Positions 1 to 7,357 are shown, counted from the stretch's first letter. The stretch: DNA of 35,209 bases from Oscillochloris sp. ZM17-4 (GCF_019599295.1 NZ_JAIEWN010000003.1:110954-146162); one strand, 5' to 3'. The notes: a model not told the origin generated them from the sequence alone. A program made the numbers and translations.

Positions 1-660
1 GAGCTCCTCGTCGTCGAGCTCCTCGTCGTCGAGCTCCTCGTCGTCGAGCTCTGGCTCAGCGCTCGACTCACCCCCGCTCTCCGCCGCTATCTTCGCCAGC
101 CGCGGCTGCTGGGCCTGGGCCTTCTGCGCCTGCTGGGCGGCCTTGATCACCTTGGCGGTGGGCGCGAGCAGCAGCGAGAGCACGCGGCCCTCCATCAGCG
201 GCTTCTGCTCAACCACCGAGATATCGCGCAGCTGCTCTGCGATCTGCTCTAGCATCTTCCGCCCGATGTCGGGGTGGGCCATCTCGCGCCCGCGGAAGCG
301 TACGTTGAACTTGACCTTGTCGCCTCGCAGCAGGAAGCGCCGCGCCTGGTTGGCCTTCACCGTCATGTCGTGATCGTCGGTCTTGGGCATCAGGCGGATC
401 TGCTTGAGCTCTGCCTGCTTTTGGTTCTTGCGCGCCTCGCGCTCCTTCTGACTCTGCTCGTAGCGGAACTTGCCGTAGTCGAGCAGGCGGCAGACGGGCG
501 GCACAGCGTTAGGGGCCACCTCAACAAGGTCGAGGCCGCGCTCTTCGGCAAGAGCAACCGCCTCGCGCACCGAGACAATCCCGACCTGTGTCCCGTTCTC
601 GTCGATCAGGCGAACCTCACGCGCGCGGATACGGTTGTTGATGCGAAACCGGTCTCTAAT
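1..660 (-). CDS. infC: Translation initiation factor IF-3, 3' end cut by the window
   Basis: IF-3 binds the 30S subunit and keeps it apart from 50S during initiation. Reading the minus strand from 660 gives RDRFRINNRIRAREVRLIDE, the conserved N-terminal opening, followed by the usual basic linker and C-terminal domain (FRGREMAHPDIGRKML). There is no ATG/GTG/TTG at the proper place. The frame begins with ATT (660-658), seven bases after AGGAG. ATT is the classical infC start that lets IF-3 repress its own translation, so I take it as real. After about residue 175 comes an extension rich in Ala/Gln, then exact repeats of a 15-base unit (1-45) coding E-L-D-D-E. No stop is reached in the window. 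IF-3 is usually near 170-180 aa, so this tail of more than 40 residues is unusual. rpmI and rplT would normally follow outside the window. Confidence 0.95.
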   Translation of the reverse strand, partial: MRDRFRINNRIRAREVRLIDENGTQVGIVSVREAVALAEERGLDLVEVAPNAVPPVCRLLDYGKFRYEQSQKEREARKNQKQAELKQIRLMPKTDDHDMTVKANQARRFLLRGDKVKFNVRFRGREMAHPDIGRKMLEQIAEQLRDISVVEQKPLMEGRVLSLLLAPTAKVIKAAQQAQKAQAQQPRLAKIAAESGGESSAEPELDDEELDDEELDDEEL

Positions 661-820
661 AGCGCGACTCCTTCGTCTATCAGATGCAGCAATCCGCACA
701 TGACCAACAGCCAGACCGATACGGCTGGCGCTGATCGCTGCGTTTGGAAGGTGCTGCGGCCCTGGCGTTCCTGGCAGGGCGACAGGTGGCCATCTTGTGA
801 CCATCCGATACCGAAGCGGT

Positions 821-849
821 ATTATAGCAGTCAGGCAGGCGCTGGTCAA
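821..849 (-). promoter_or_regulatory. Sigma70-type promoter of infC
   Basis: On the minus strand TTGACC (849-844) and TATAAT (826-821) are separated by 17 bases. The predicted transcript has a leader of about 155 nt before the ATT start of infC. Such long leaders upstream of infC often carry L20-type control, but I could not identify a fold. Confidence 0.75.
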
Positions 850-873
850 ACGGACAGAGCGTCTCTCGACAGG

Positions 874-2163
874 CTACGTGGCCGTAGTGATCTCGGCCGC
901 CGCCCGCCGTCCCAGCTCCACGGCGAAGTTTGTGCCGCGGTCCCAGGGGTAGACCTGGCTCATGCTGGCCCAGTGCAGCCCGCGCAGCGGCGTGGTGATC
1001 GGCGGGATGTTGCGGCTATGGTTCAGCGGCACGATCGGCTGGGCGTAGGGCTCGCGGTGCAGCCAGTGGGCGCGCACCCAGCTGCGCTCAAACGCCGGGT
1101 TCACCCGCTTCAGCGCCGGCAGGAAGCGCTCAAGCAGCTCGTCCTCGCTCAGCCGGAAGTACTCGTGGTCTGGCTCCAGATAGTCGCCGCAGTAGACTAG
1201 CCGGTCGCCGCCATAGTGCTCGGCCTCGATAAAGTTCGTGTGCTCGACGAGGGCCAGGAAGGGGAACTCGCCCTTTGGCGGCATCAGCCAGTAGACGGTG
1301 TCGAGCAGCTGCTGGCGCAGGGCCAGGGTTAGCACGACGGCGCCCATCGAGCGCAGCTGCTTCAGCTGCCCCAGGTAGCTGGCGGGCAGCTGCGGCGCCA
1401 GGCGCGACAGCAGCTGCGGCGACCCGGTGACGAGCAGCTGGTCGAAGGTGATCGCCGGCGCCCCCGGCGTGATCAGCTCCCAGCGGCCATCCTCCAGCTG
1501 GTGGGCGGCGCTCGCCGCCGTGTTCAGGTGGACTCTCGCCCCCTTGGCCTCAACCGCCCTCTGGAGCGCATCGACAAAGCCTTGGAACCCGCCCTGGAAG
1601 TAGCCCAGCTTGAAGCTGCGCGCCTTAAAGCGCGACCAGAGCCAGGCCATGTTCACCTCGTCGGCGTGCGGGCCGAACTTGCCCTCAAGCAGCGGGCGGA
1701 TCAGCGTCGTGTAGGCCGGCTTGCCCATCCAGCGCCGCGTCCAGCTCGCGGCCGTGGTGCCCTCAAGCCGCCGCCAGTTATTGGTCACATACTTCAGGTA
1801 GGCGATCGCCGCCCCGAAGCGCACCCGGTCGGGGAAGGGGAGCCCCGGGAAGCGCAGCACTGGCAGCACGCCGTCCAGGGCGTAGGGTCGATCATGCCAC
1901 CACTGCGCCGTCACCGCGCTGCGGAAGAACAGCTCACGGGTGAAGCCGATCTCCTCCGTCAATTTAATGATCGCGGCGTCAGTCTGAAAGATATGGTGGT
2001 AGAAGCGCTCCAGCGGCCAGTCCCAGCGCTCATCGCGGAAGCCGGCGGCCAGCCCGCCGGCCACCTGGCCGGCCTCAAAGACCGCCACCTCGTGGCCGCC
2101 GCGGGCAAGGTCATAGGCCGCCGACAGTCCGGCGATGCCGGCACCAACAATCGCAATTTTCAC
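874..2163 (-). CDS. FAD-dependent amine oxidase-type oxidoreductase
   Basis: A 429-aa flavoprotein of the NAD(P)/FAD amine oxidase/protoporphyrinogen oxidase-like superfamily. The N-terminus MKIAIVGAGIAGLSAAYDLA carries the GxGxxG dinucleotide-binding fold (residues 7-12), followed by a glutamate ending the second strand (VFEAG) and the GG doublet of the family. The C-terminus GLHWASMSQVYPWDRGTN occupies the place of the second FAD-binding motif. The middle (FKLGYFQGGFQGFVDALQRA) resembles UDP-galactopyranose mutase and HemG-like sequences. The substrate is not known. The start is GTG (2163-2161), whose GTGA overlaps the TGA of the upstream membrane protein. The two genes are therefore translationally coupled, which suggests a shared role in lipid or cell-envelope metabolism (inference). 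Confidence 0.85.
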   Translation of the reverse strand: MKIAIVGAGIAGLSAAYDLARGGHEVAVFEAGQVAGGLAAGFRDERWDWPLERFYHHIFQTDAAIIKLTEEIGFTRELFFRSAVTAQWWHDRPYALDGVLPVLRFPGLPFPDRVRFGAAIAYLKYVTNNWRRLEGTTAASWTRRWMGKPAYTTLIRPLLEGKFGPHADEVNMAWLWSRFKARSFKLGYFQGGFQGFVDALQRAVEAKGARVHLNTAASAAHQLEDGRWELITPGAPAITFDQLLVTGSPQLLSRLAPQLPASYLGQLKQLRSMGAVVLTLALRQQLLDTVYWLMPPKGEFPFLALVEHTNFIEAEHYGGDRLVYCGDYLEPDHEYFRLSEDELLERFLPALKRVNPAFERSWVRAHWLHREPYAQPIVPLNHSRNIPPITTPLRGLHWASMSQVYPWDRGTNFAVELGRRAAAEITTAT

Positions 2164-3218
2164 GGTAGCACTCCAGGGGCGACATCATCGCGCTCAGGTT
2201 CAGGCGAGTCGGGGTTGGGCGCGTCGCCCGGGTGCTCCTTGATCGCTGCGGCCCGCTCCATATCGCGCCAGCCGATGCTCTCGCGCAGCATATAGAATGC
2301 GCCGAGCACGGTGATCGGCAGCCAGAGCGCCACGTGGAGCACCAGGGTATAGCCGGTGGCGATCGCCTGCGGGACGCCGAACTGGGTGAGCACGGCGATC
2401 CCCGGCGCGTCGAAGGTGCCGACATAGCCCGGGGTCGAAGGGATGGTGGTGAACAGGTTCACCACCGCCGTCATCAGCATCAGCACTGGGAAGGAGACGC
2501 TGAAAGGGAAGGCGTGCATGACAAACCAGTACTTGAGCGTCTCGCCCAGCCAGATGACTGTCGAGGTGAGGAAGATAACCGCCAGCTCGCGCGGGCTGCG
2601 CAGCGACTGGAGGCCGATGATGAATCGGTCGAAGAGCCCGTGGATGCGCGGCCTGATGGCCGGCGGGGCGAAGGTGTCGACGGCCAGCGTGTAGAGCCGG
2701 CTCATCCGCGCGGGCTGGGCTGCCAGGAGCATAAAGGTGAGCAGCGCCACCCCGAATAGGATGCTGAAGCCGATCACCAGCCAGCGGTAGGTGGGCGGTA
2801 GCGGCGCGAAGGGTAGCGTGGCGAACACAAAGAGTAGCATCACCAGGCCGTCGAAGAGCCGCTCCAGCACCACCGTGGCGAGCGAGGCGCTCATCGGCAC
2901 CCCCTCCTTGCGGCGCAGCACGTAGCTGCGCAGCACCTCGCCGGCCCGCGCCGGGTAGACGTTGTTGCCCATGTAGCCGATCACCACCACCGGGAAGAGC
3001 CGGCGTGTCGGGATCGGCTTGATATGCGTCAGCATCGCGTGCCAGCGCCACGTGCGTACCCAGACAACAGCTCCATAGACACCCACGCCTGGCACGAGCC
3101 ACCAGTAGTTTGCGCTGCGGAGGGTTTGCCAGAACTTCCCGAGATCAAGGCCTTGGAGCGCGATACCGATGAAGATGGCGCTTATCAGCAGGCCGACCCA
3201 TAACTTCCAGCTACGCAA
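2160..3218 (-). CDS. Flippase-like integral membrane protein (LPG synthase TM family, UPF0104)
   Basis: A polytopic membrane protein of 352 aa related to the transmembrane part of lysylphosphatidylglycerol synthases (YbhN/AglD family). Family marks are NNVYPARAGEVLRSYVL near the first third and TTIPSTPGYVGTFDAP near the end; about seven or eight hydrophobic helices are visible. Members move or sense lipid-linked sugars or lipids, but no substrate can be assigned here. The longest open frame starts at 3257, but its ATGATG lies inside the -10 hexamer of the promoter. I take TTG at 3218, seven bases after AGGAGGG (3231-3225), giving MRSWKLWVGLLISA with an immediate membrane helix. It overlaps the FAD oxidoreductase downstream by 4 bases. 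The C-terminus is charged and Pro/Asp-rich. Confidence 0.85.
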   Translation of the reverse strand: MRSWKLWVGLLISAIFIGIALQGLDLGKFWQTLRSANYWWLVPGVGVYGAVVWVRTWRWHAMLTHIKPIPTRRLFPVVVIGYMGNNVYPARAGEVLRSYVLRRKEGVPMSASLATVVLERLFDGLVMLLFVFATLPFAPLPPTYRWLVIGFSILFGVALLTFMLLAAQPARMSRLYTLAVDTFAPPAIRPRIHGLFDRFIIGLQSLRSPRELAVIFLTSTVIWLGETLKYWFVMHAFPFSVSFPVLMLMTAVVNLFTTIPSTPGYVGTFDAPGIAVLTQFGVPQAIATGYTLVLHVALWLPITVLGAFYMLRESIGWRDMERAAAIKEHPGDAPNPDSPEPERDDVAPGVLP

Positions 3219-3252
3219 TCCGTACCCTCCTGCTAGCGGATAATGACGCCTC

Positions 3253-3282
3253 ATCATACCGCCGGGCGCTAGCCCTTGTCAA
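3253..3282 (-). promoter_or_regulatory. Promoter of the flippase/oxidoreductase operon
   Basis: TTGACA (3282-3277) and TATGAT (3258-3253) with an 18-base spacer on the minus strand. The position of this -10 excludes the upstream ATG starts at 3257 and 3254 of the flippase-like gene. Confidence 0.7.
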
Positions 3283-3307
3283 AGTAGGAGCTGTCTCACA
3301 CAGCCAC

Positions 3308-3336
3308 TTGTAAAAACAGAACACTCGTGCTATACT
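3308..3336 (+). promoter_or_regulatory. Promoter of the 54-aa gene
   Basis: TTGTAA (3308-3313), a 17-base spacer and TATACT (3331-3336). It is divergent from, and about 25 bases away from, the promoter of the flippase operon, so the two probably share a control region. Confidence 0.65.
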
Positions 3337-3429
3337 GTGAGTAGGGCAAATACAACTATCACGACGGTGATTCCGCCGTCGTCGGGACGACACCATCATC
3401 ACGGGCGAGGCCCGGAAAGGCAGACGACG

Positions 3430-3594
3430 ATGTACGAGAAAGAAATCGTCTATGACCCGGAGACGCGGGATTTTGCCATGTACCTGGATGGCGAGCTTGT
3501 GGGCTTCGCTCGTACCTACCAGGAGGCCGAGGTCACGCTGGATCAACTGGTCTTCGAGCTGATCAACGGCCAGTACTTTCGTGAGGCCGCCTAA
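3430..3594 (+). CDS. Small conserved-looking protein, 54 aa
   Basis: Encodes MYEKEIVYDPETRDFAMYLD followed by GELVGFARTYQEAEVTLDQLVFELINGQYF. The longer frame from 3337 begins within a few bases of its own promoter and reads through a low-complexity His/Ser stretch. ATG 3430 is preceded by GGAAAGG about ten bases away and fits better. The sequence is acidic, with no membrane segment or signal. Its pattern (a short beta-rich front with 'YDPETRDFAMYLDGELVGFA', then a helix) resembles small hypothetical proteins commonly encoded in plasmids and Chloroflexi genomes. I do not assign a function. It has its own promoter at 3308 and is probably monocistronic. Confidence 0.7.
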   Translation: MYEKEIVYDPETRDFAMYLDGELVGFARTYQEAEVTLDQLVFELINGQYFREAA

Positions 3595-3599
3595 TCGCA

Positions 3600-3627
3600 T
3601 TGCCCTCGCGATCCTCTCGTGTATAAT
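3600..3627 (+). promoter_or_regulatory. Promoter of the 70-aa gene
   Basis: TTGCCC (3600-3605), 16 bases, TATAAT (3622-3627). It begins only six bases after the stop codon of the 54-aa gene. Confidence 0.6.
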
Positions 3628-3686
3628 AGATGCCGCTCCTATCGCCTGAGGATGATAGTATGGATGATACATAAGGTGGTGCGGCT

Positions 3687-3899
3687 ATGGCAGAGCGAGA
3701 TGGATGGCTGGGGCGGCTACGTGCGGTGGTCGAGCGTGAGTATGAGCGACGGATCCGCGCTGCGAGCCTGGTGACGGAGTACGGGGTGGGGCACGGGGCG
3801 CACCAGAGCCATGATGACGACGATGGCGCTGAGATCCTCAACCTCCCGCGTGGTGCGCGGCGTCCAGCACTCCATCACGAGGATACTCCCGCCGAGTAG
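3687..3899 (+). CDS. Hypothetical charged protein, 70 aa
   Basis: Starts MAERDGWLGRLRAVVEREYE and ends in an acidic/histidine-rich segment (HQSHDDDDGAE ... HHEDTPAE). The start has AAGGTGG (3673-3679) seven bases upstream and a promoter about 60 bases upstream, which is why I prefer it to the overlapping minus frame at 3717-3974. The first 30 residues would form a basic amphipathic helix; nothing else is recognisable. A four-codon reading frame (3660-3674) with its own GAGGA sits just before the Shine-Dalgarno. Function unknown; it could still be a chance frame. Confidence 0.55.
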   Translation: MAERDGWLGRLRAVVEREYERRIRAASLVTEYGVGHGAHQSHDDDDGAEILNLPRGARRPALHHEDTPAE

Positions 3900-3961
3900 C
3901 GGAACCAACACAATTTGAGCGCTGCGTGTGCCCGCATAGCACGCGGGCTGGTGATGACGAG

Positions 3962-4000
3962 AGAGGGCTTGCACAAACGGTGCGGCCCTCTTGTCATTTT
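3962..4000 (+). terminator. Rho-independent terminator after the 70-aa gene
   Basis: Stem AGAGGGC (3962-3968) / GCCCTCT (3985-3991), extended inside by GCAC/GTGC, followed by TTGTCATTTT. The T-rich tail also supplies the -35 box of the next promoter. A second, smaller hairpin, GCCCGC/GCGGGC, lies at about 3930-3950. Confidence 0.65.
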
Positions 4001-4019
4001 AGGCAGATGGTAGTATACT
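3991..4019 (+). promoter_or_regulatory. Promoter of the 222-aa membrane protein
   Basis: TTGTCA (3991-3996), 17 bases, TATACT (4014-4019). The leader to the start at 4174 is about 145 nt and relatively AT-rich. Confidence 0.65.
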
Positions 4020-4173
4020 TATTACATATAAGCAATCTTATTGCGCAGATCAATACGTTTGCGCTTACATATGGCATGATCTCGGGCATTTCCTGGACAA
4101 GCCTTGTATGTATGCGTTGCAAAAGCTGTGCGATGAGCCCTGGGCAGTAATCACGAATAATGTGGAGCATCCC

Positions 4174-4842
4174 ATGGATGTCCAACTAGAAAACGCGACG
4201 ACGACCAAGTCCGAGATCACGTATGTACGTATGGGCATGGCGCACCCCGAGCGGGCTATCCTCATCTACTGGGGTATCTCGCTTGTGCTGGGTGTTGTCG
4301 CGCTCCAGAGCTGGCTCAGATCGTGGGCAGTTCCTACAACGTTCGCGAACCTGGGGTTTGTGGCCTACCTCGTGATCACCTTCGCGCTAAGCCAGGTGCT
4401 CTATGTGCTGGTCGCTCGACACGATGACCGGCCGTTTTTGCCATTGCCCACCCTGATCTTCTCGCTTGGCAATGGCTTCTTCGAGACGCTCGCATTCGCC
4501 GTTGTGTACTGGCTTGGCGCGATGCTTGGCTCCTGGGCCGTCGGCCTCTTCGCCCCCGCAGCCGCCAGTGTCGCCGGTTTTGTGGTCGGGCTGATCTTCT
4601 TCTCTATCTATGGCGGCCTCATCCACGGGCTCTTCTGGCTGCGCCTGCTGCCGCCGCATCTCGATGAGTCGCCGCGCTCGCAGTCGATTCGCAAGCTTCG
4701 GCCTATGGCCGAGGTCGCCCTGGTTGTTGGTTGGAGCGCCTGCTTCTGGCTGTACCAGGATATCTGGACGGTTGTGCTCATCCACATCCTCGTCGATTTA
4801 GGTCTGATGCTGCGGGTTCGACCAGTGATCTTCCATCGCTAG
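4174..4842 (+). CDS. Polytopic membrane protein of unknown function
   Basis: A 222-aa protein with about six hydrophobic segments: ILIYWGISLVLGVVAL, LGFVAYLVITFALSQVLYVL, FETLAFAVVYWLGAMLG, AGFVVGLIFFSIYGGLIHGL, EVALVVGWSACFWLYQ and TVVLIHILVDLGLML. The start chosen is ATG 4174 (MDVQLENATTTK), six bases after GGAG (4164-4167). The longer frame from 4108 lacks a ribosome site. The spacing of GLIHGLFW and VLIHILVDLG recalls the last two histidine motifs of CPBP (CAAX/bacteriocin-processing) membrane proteases, but I do not see the EExxxR motif, so the match is only suggestive. It has its own promoter and terminator. Confidence 0.75.
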   Translation: MDVQLENATTTKSEITYVRMGMAHPERAILIYWGISLVLGVVALQSWLRSWAVPTTFANLGFVAYLVITFALSQVLYVLVARHDDRPFLPLPTLIFSLGNGFFETLAFAVVYWLGAMLGSWAVGLFAPAAASVAGFVVGLIFFSIYGGLIHGLFWLRLLPPHLDESPRSQSIRKLRPMAEVALVVGWSACFWLYQDIWTVVLIHILVDLGLMLRVRPVIFHR

Positions 4843-4870
4843 ATCGCGCGTTGCCGCTCTTGCGGTGCTG

Positions 4871-4911
4871 ACGGGCGTCGCGACAATACGTCGCGGCGCC
4901 CGTTTCTGTTT
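4871..4911 (+). terminator. Rho-independent terminator
   Basis: Stem ACGGGCG-T-CGCGAC (4871-4884) / GTCGCG-G-CGCCCGT (4890-4903), 14 paired positions with one T·G wobble, loop AATAC, then TTCTGTTT. It ends the membrane-protein transcript. Confidence 0.85.
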
Positions 4912-5105
4912 AGGAGATCTTTGGGTCAGACACATCCACCTGGTGCAAGCGCGCGTAGAGGTTGATAGAGCGCCTGGGTGTGCAAGTCATTTGCGAAAGA
5001 TGTTCACCCGCAGCCATTGTCGCGGCTGGCCCGTGGGCAACCTCAATCGCCACCAGCGCTCAAGAGAAACACACTGCGCATCTCTGCGTACTTAGGAGGA
5101 ACCCA

Positions 5106-5903
5106 ATGACTCTTCGTAAGGCAACTGTTCTGAGCCTCGCCGCTCTGTTCCTCGCCCTGGCCATGATCCCCTCGGCCTTCGCCCAGGGCACTGCCAAAGT
5201 TCGCGTTCTGCACGCCTCGCCCGACGCTCCCGCCGTTGATGTCTATGTGAACGGCAGCAAGACTCTGAGCGATGTCCCCTTCTTTACGGCAAGCGACTAC
5301 CTCGATCTTCCGGCCGGCACCTACCGCGTGCAGGTCACCCCCGCTGGCGCGCCGGCGAGCGACGCGGTGATCGACGCCAATGCTACGGTTGAGGCCGGTA
5401 AGGCCTACACCATCGCCGCGACCGGCCCGGTTGCCGCGATCTCCCCGACGATTATCGTCGACGATCTGAGCGCCCCGGCCAGTGGCCAGGCCAAGGTGCG
5501 GGTCTACCACTTCTCCCCCGATGCCCCGGCCGTCGATGTGAAGCTCGCGAGTGGCACCACCCTCATCTCTGGCCTGGCCTTCCCCAATGCCAGCGACTAC
5601 CTGGAGGTTCCTGCCGGTAGCTACGACCTGCAGGTGACGCCCGCCGGTGCCAGCGCTGTTGTGATCGACCTGCCTGGCACGAGCCTTGCCGCCGGCAAGA
5701 TCTATAGCGTCTTCGCGACGAACGTCGTCGCAAGTATCAAGCCGGAGTTGGCAGTGAGCGACCCGGTCGCGGCGTCGAGCGCTGCCCCCACCAGCCTGCC
5801 GAATACTGCCGCCGGTGATGTCTCGCCTCTGGGGCTCATCCTGGTTCTGGCTGCGACGATGCTCGTCGCCGGAGCGTTGCTCATCCGCCGCCGAGCTGCC
5901 TAG
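5106..5903 (+). CDS. DUF4397 surface protein with LPNTA-type C-terminal anchor
   Basis: A 265-aa secreted protein. ATG 5106 has AGGAGG (5094-5099) at ideal distance; the longer frame from 4962 has no signal for starting. Residues 1-25 form a signal peptide ending SAFA|Q. Two homologous DUF4397 (Ig-like beta-sandwich) repeats follow, opening with KVRVLHASPDAPAVDVYVNG and with KVRVYHFSPDAPAVDVKLAS. The tail has LPNTA (residues 231-235), a hydrophobic stretch (LGLILVLAATMLVAGALLI) and RRRAA, the order of a sortase sorting signal except that Ala replaces the usual Gly. It is probably exposed on the cell surface, anchored by a sortase-like enzyme or simply by its helix. The role of DUF4397 is unknown; adhesion or S-layer association is a guess. 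A strong terminator follows. Confidence 0.85.
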   Translation: MTLRKATVLSLAALFLALAMIPSAFAQGTAKVRVLHASPDAPAVDVYVNGSKTLSDVPFFTASDYLDLPAGTYRVQVTPAGAPASDAVIDANATVEAGKAYTIAATGPVAAISPTIIVDDLSAPASGQAKVRVYHFSPDAPAVDVKLASGTTLISGLAFPNASDYLEVPAGSYDLQVTPAGASAVVIDLPGTSLAAGKIYSVFATNVVASIKPELAVSDPVAASSAAPTSLPNTAAGDVSPLGLILVLAATMLVAGALLIRRRAA

Positions 5904-5944
5904 CGTAAGTCGTACACGATAGGCCTGACGCCGGTAGATGTGGA

Positions 5945-5995
5945 GGACAGGGCAGCAGTGCGCCAACGACTGCTGCCCTGTCCTTTCGGTATTTT
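5945..5995 (+). terminator. Strong terminator after the DUF4397 gene
   Basis: A 15-bp perfect stem (5945-5959 with 5969-5983; GGACAGGG.../...CCCTGTCC) with a nine-base loop, followed by TTTCGGTATTTT. Confidence 0.9.
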
Positions 5996-6019
5996 CTGAA
6001 AAGCCTTGACACTTGGCTC

Positions 6020-6048
6020 TTGACACCCGCTGTGGTGCATGATACCAT
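6020..6048 (+). promoter_or_regulatory. Promoter upstream of the lipoprotein gene
   Basis: Perfect TTGACA (6020-6025), 17 bases, TACCAT (6043-6048). Another TTGACA stands 14 bases upstream (6006-6011), so the -35 motif is duplicated. Confidence 0.55.
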
Positions 6049-6269
6049 CTGGGTTAGTAGTGTGTGATAAGAAGAACACATATACGTCTTTGGTGATCGG
6101 TACTATGTCAATCTGTGACCAAAGCGTAATGTCCTACTATGAGTCGTAAATAGTCAACATGTGGTAAAATCGCACAGGTCTATTGTGCTGACGCAATGTC
6201 GTGCGCCTCTGGTCCCAGATCGCGCTAAGGGCACGCGAAGAAAACCGAGCGATTGTGCGAAGTGTGCGA

Positions 6270-6962
6270 ATGGTTCTGCGGGAAAGGCAGCGTTTCCCCT
6301 TTCTCGGCAGGTATCGATGGGTTGTTGCTGTTCTCATAGCAGCTGTTGCCTCGGTGATACTGAGCGGCTGTATGGAAGCTCTTCAGAGTGGGCAGAGCAA
6401 TGTTGGTCTTCCGCCATCGGCTCTTCCATCGGCGACAAGCATACGTGCCCCCACGATCTCTACTGCCGTGGATTCGGAGACGTCGGTCGCTCCCACACAA
6501 GCACTGTTTCCCACTGATATCATTGCTCCAGAGCCTACCCTAGCGCCAACTGAGACGGCAACTGTTGTGATCGATCAGGTGCTTCCAACACCTGAAGCAA
6601 CATTTACCCTGCCGACTCGGCAGCCTCTGACGAATGAGCAGCGCTGGCGGGCACAGGAAATCAATCGAAGAGTATTTGATCAGCAGCAAAACTATACGAC
6701 TTTAAGCAGTGAACTTTGGTGGTACGATCCAATCAATCAGCAGCATGTTATTTTAGGCACATTTACTGGCGATTTTCTTGCGCAGGCTCAATTCACGCTC
6801 CGTGGACAGGGGATTGAGGCGTTGGAGGTGCCATACCAGGTGAATAAAAGCTATGGTCTTACTGCGCTCTCACCGGCGATTATCGCGAGGATCGCTGCTG
6901 CTGGGGGTGAGGATTGGATTGAGACCTACGTTTTTGTGACTCCGAATGTTGCGCCTCGGTAG
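6270..6962 (+). CDS. Putative lipoprotein with Thr/Pro-rich linker
   Basis: From ATG 6270 the protein is 230 aa: a basic n-region (MVLRERQRFPFLGRYRW), a hydrophobic core and the lipobox LSGC with the lipidated Cys at residue 34. The frame is open to a GTG at 6201, but that would put the lipobox at residue 57, and no Shine-Dalgarno marks it. After the Cys comes a long Ser/Thr/Pro linker, then a compact C-terminal domain of about 110 residues (QRWRAQEINRRVFDQQQNYT onward) that I do not recognise. Codon use is clearly less GC-rich than in the neighbouring genes (many AAT, ATT, CAA, TTT, TTA), which suggests a different history or acquisition. It is probably attached to the outer face of the cytoplasmic membrane. 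Confidence 0.75.
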   Translation: MVLRERQRFPFLGRYRWVVAVLIAAVASVILSGCMEALQSGQSNVGLPPSALPSATSIRAPTISTAVDSETSVAPTQALFPTDIIAPEPTLAPTETATVVIDQVLPTPEATFTLPTRQPLTNEQRWRAQEINRRVFDQQQNYTTLSSELWWYDPINQQHVILGTFTGDFLAQAQFTLRGQGIEALEVPYQVNKSYGLTALSPAIIARIAAAGGEDWIETYVFVTPNVAPR

Positions 6963-7096
6963 AGGTATCATTAGAAGGCATGCCAGCTTCACGATTTAGC
7001 CTCATTCAGCGGTTTTATAGAATGGACACGCCGGCTTGGGTGCCCGTGGGGCGTCCGACGCCTCAGCATCGCCATCCAAATTATAAAAGCTCTGCT

Positions 7097-7131
7097 CGAC
7101 CGGCTCTACTGAGGCCGGTCGTCTTATTATT
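7097..7131 (+). terminator. Rho-independent terminator
   Basis: Stem CGACCGGC (7097-7104) / GCCGGTCG (7114-7121), loop TCTACTGAG, then TCTTATTATT. It lies about 135 bases after the lipoprotein stop and is its likely transcript end. Confidence 0.75.
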
Positions 7132-7166
7132 CCTCGCACACATGTGCGATCATGACGTATTGCTCT

Positions 7167-7215
7167 GCGCGGACGCGCCCTGCCCATCATGCGAATGGGC
7201 AGGGCGCGTCCGCGC
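7167..7215. repeat. Perfect 21-bp inverted repeat in the spacer
   Basis: Arms 7167-7187 and 7195-7215 are exactly complementary (core GGACGCGCCCTGCCCAT) around a seven-base loop. No T-run follows on either side, so it is not a standard terminator. It stands alone in the spacer between the lipoprotein terminator and the next promoter. I see no second copy in the window. The rest of the spacer 6963-7418 holds the terminator at 7097, the promoter at 7330 and no believable gene. Confidence 0.85.
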
Positions 7216-7329
7216 TAAGGTAATCAGCGTAGCTTCAGCCCGGCCCTTCGGCTGGCTCCATATCCTGCGGCCTTGGCCGGCGGGCGATGCTGGGTGCAAT
7301 AAAGACGGAATATCCATCAAAAGGGATAT

Positions 7330-7357
7330 TTGATCCGCAGAACAATTGTGCTATAAT
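7330..7357 (+). promoter_or_regulatory. Promoter of the four-helix membrane protein
   Basis: TTGATC (7330-7335), 16 bases, TATAAT (7352-7357), with TGC before the -10 (extended -10). Confidence 0.7.

Larger units (their letters stand above)
5904..6269 (+). other. Non-coding spacer between the DUF4397 gene and the lipoprotein
   Basis: Apart from the terminator at 5945 and the promoter at 6020, the stretch is AT-rich for this genome and contains CTTTGGT ... ACCAAAG arms (about 6089-6126). A second -10-like TAAAAT is at 6165-6170, without a good -35. No convincing reading frame was seen. Confidence 0.5.

Noticed and set aside
1-45. CRISPR or regulatory tandem repeat at the window start
   Set aside because: The 15-base units are directly in frame with infC and code for E-L-D-D-E; there are no spacers.
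3717-3974. An 85-codon minus frame with a hydrophobic stretch
   Set aside because: It lacks a promoter and ribosome site and overlaps the plus-strand 70-aa frame, which has both. I cannot exclude it fully.
6980-7333. A 117-codon plus-strand frame in the spacer after the lipoprotein
   Set aside because: It runs across a terminator and a 21-bp palindrome, has no ribosome site and no recognisable protein features.
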